The translations under genes and the position numbers were made by a program. From IMG/VR virus record IMGVR_UViG_3300045973_000957, positions 1-39,155 of that record: a stretch of 39,155 bases of DNA; one strand, 5' to 3'. Shown here in pieces: positions 38,549-39,155 of the stretch; positions within the stretch are counted from its first letter, which is position 1; every line of letters starts with the position of its first letter. The notes under the pieces were generated by a model. That model did not search any database. It saw only the letters and a list, made by a program, of their open reading frames with translations, and had not been told where the DNA came from. Source of the stretch: a virus.

Positions 38549-38965
38549 ATGCAGGCCGCATCGAGAATGAAAATATTGCGAGATATGGAGGGCAAGACCC
38601 AAAAGGAAATGGCCTTAATCCTCAACGTCAATTATCGGACTTACCAAAACTATGAAAACGGTGTGAACAAGCCTGGGTGGGAGGTTTTTGAAGCTATTAC
38701 TCGCATAGGTTATGACCCTGTCTGGTTGCTTATCGGCGAAGGAGAGATGCGGCGGCGTCCGGCTAGTGGCGGTAATCAGTTTGCCATTGGGGACGGCCTG
38801 GTGCAGGTGGGCGGTAAGGTATCCGGGCAGATTACCACTGGTGGTAAGTCCCGATCAGCGGATATAGAAGAGCTGTGCGACCTGCTGGATCGCTATGGCA
38901 GCAAGGCGTTAATCGAAAACATAAAGACACGTTTAATGCGGCAAAAAGAGGAGTTGGAGGGGTAA
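38549..38965 (+). CDS. Phage repressor (cI/c-type, HTH)
   Basis: A 138-residue repressor from ATG 38549 (GGGAG seven bases upstream; the frame is open 27 bp further but without a good start). The N-terminal helix-turn-helix is KTQKEMALILNVNYRTYQNY followed by ENG. A linker and a C-terminal helical segment (about residues 108-138) could serve oligomerisation. It is divergent from the early operon and preceded by the operator array, as expected of the lysogeny master regulator. Confidence 0.85.
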   Translation: MQAASRMKILRDMEGKTQKEMALILNVNYRTYQNYENGVNKPGWEVFEAITRIGYDPVWLLIGEGEMRRRPASGGNQFAIGDGLVQVGGKVSGQITTGGKSRSADIEELCDLLDRYGSKALIENIKTRLMRQKEELEG

Positions 38966-39121
38966 ATGATGCAATACCAGGAGGGAAGTAACATGACGAT
39001 AAACATCCCGCTTAACCACTCCGAACGTCGATTTTGGTGCAAAACCTCTCCTCTGATCGGTTACCACACTTTCCCACAAGATAACAACAACTTATCACCA
39101 ACCTCCTCAAGACCATCCTGA
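38966..39121 (+). CDS. Possible small gene at the phage left end
   Basis: A 51-residue frame begins directly after the repressor stop (TAA ATG). An internal ATG at 38993 has a strong AGGAGGGAAGTAAC ribosome-binding site and would give 42 residues starting MTINIPLNHSERRFWCKTSP. It overlaps the terminal transposase-binding region, so it may be fortuitous. Confidence 0.35.
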   Translation: MMQYQEGSNMTINIPLNHSERRFWCKTSPLIGYHTFPQDNNNLSPTSSRPS

Positions 39122-39155
39122 ATCATATTGGTGACTTACCCAGTTCTCTTTTACA
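39038..39155 (-). repeat. Phage left terminus with transposase-binding-like repeats
   Basis: Read inward from 39155 the sequence starts TGTAAAAGAGAACTGGGTAA and continues GTCACCAATATG, matching the right-end GATACCAATATG. Further related motifs follow (GAGGTTGGTGATAAG, GTGTGGTAACCGATCAG). The position and inverted orientation fit MuA-type end sites. The exact end equals the window end and rests on the shared GGGTAA offset. Confidence 0.6.

Larger units (their letters stand above)
81..39155 (-). mobile_element. Mu-like transposable prophage, apparently complete (about 39.1 kb)
   Basis: The gene order matches transposable phages: repressor, small HTH regulator, DDE transposase and MuB-type ATPase, then GemA and a Mor-type activator, lysis genes, Mu-type head genes and tail genes. 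Read inward, the right-hand window end starts TGTAAAAG with GGGTAA at bases 15-20. From base 81 the other end starts TGTGGGTA and also has GGGTAA at bases 15-20. Both facts fit the inverted TG...CA termini of this class. The element is drawn on the minus strand because its early end is at 39155 and most genes read leftward. The target duplication would be bases 76-80 (TTGTT), but its partner copy lies beyond the window. No sheath, Mom or Gam homologue was recognised. Confidence 0.85.

Overview
The window is almost entirely one transposable (Mu-like) prophage inserted just behind a host tRNA-Pro gene. Bases 1-32 are the 3' end of the tRNA and 36-77 its terminator. Phage DNA is proposed to run from 81 to 39155, the last base of the window. 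The two outer ends are inverted copies of TGT...ACA, with GGGTAA at the same offset (bases 15-20) from each. The phage lies reversed: its genetic left (early) end is on the right, and nearly all genes are on the minus strand. The host is probably a Geobacter-type member of the Desulfuromonadia; this is an inference from protein flavour only.

Early region (about 30.3-39.1 kb): a plus-strand repressor, an operator array of CGTCACAAC copies, and a leftward operon. That operon encodes a small HTH regulator, a DDE transposase (MuA type), an AAA ATPase target-selection protein (MuB type), a double winged-helix protein, a chain of very small ATGA-coupled genes, a DUF3164 protein, HU and another HTH protein. 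Middle region (about 25.5-30.3 kb): a multi-zinc-ribbon protein, GemA, a Mor-family activator, a sulfotransferase-like gene, a protein ending in a UVR motif, and then two small genes each followed by an integron-type attC site. Tandem terminators at about 25.3-25.4 kb close this unit.

Late region (25.1 kb down to 0.3 kb): GH19 endolysin, 3TM holin, accessory virion genes, a permuted papain-like protein, a TraR-like zinc finger, then the Mu-type head genes (DUF2730, gp26-like, small and large terminase, portal, MuF, gpG). A bidirectional hairpin at 14.7 kb, where Mu has its P_I promoter, separates these from protease/scaffold, decoration protein, major capsid, completion proteins, tail tube, a frameshifted tail-assembly chaperone pair, a 1532-residue tape measure and tail-tip proteins. 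No sheath gene is seen, so the virion should have a long flexible siphovirus tail rather than Mu's contractile one.

The most unusual content is (i) an integron-style gene cassette with paired attC sites inside a transposable phage, and (ii) a family of 13 short hairpin repeats, all in the same orientation. They sit at gene 3' ends, over ribosome-binding sites, and in frame between zinc-ribbon modules of one protein. Other points of interest are a leader peptide whose start is buried in an RNA stem, a compact nested RNA-like element behind the MuF toxin-like domain, a kelch propeller inserted in a tail protein, and a pair of fiber-like paralogues at opposite ends of the late region.
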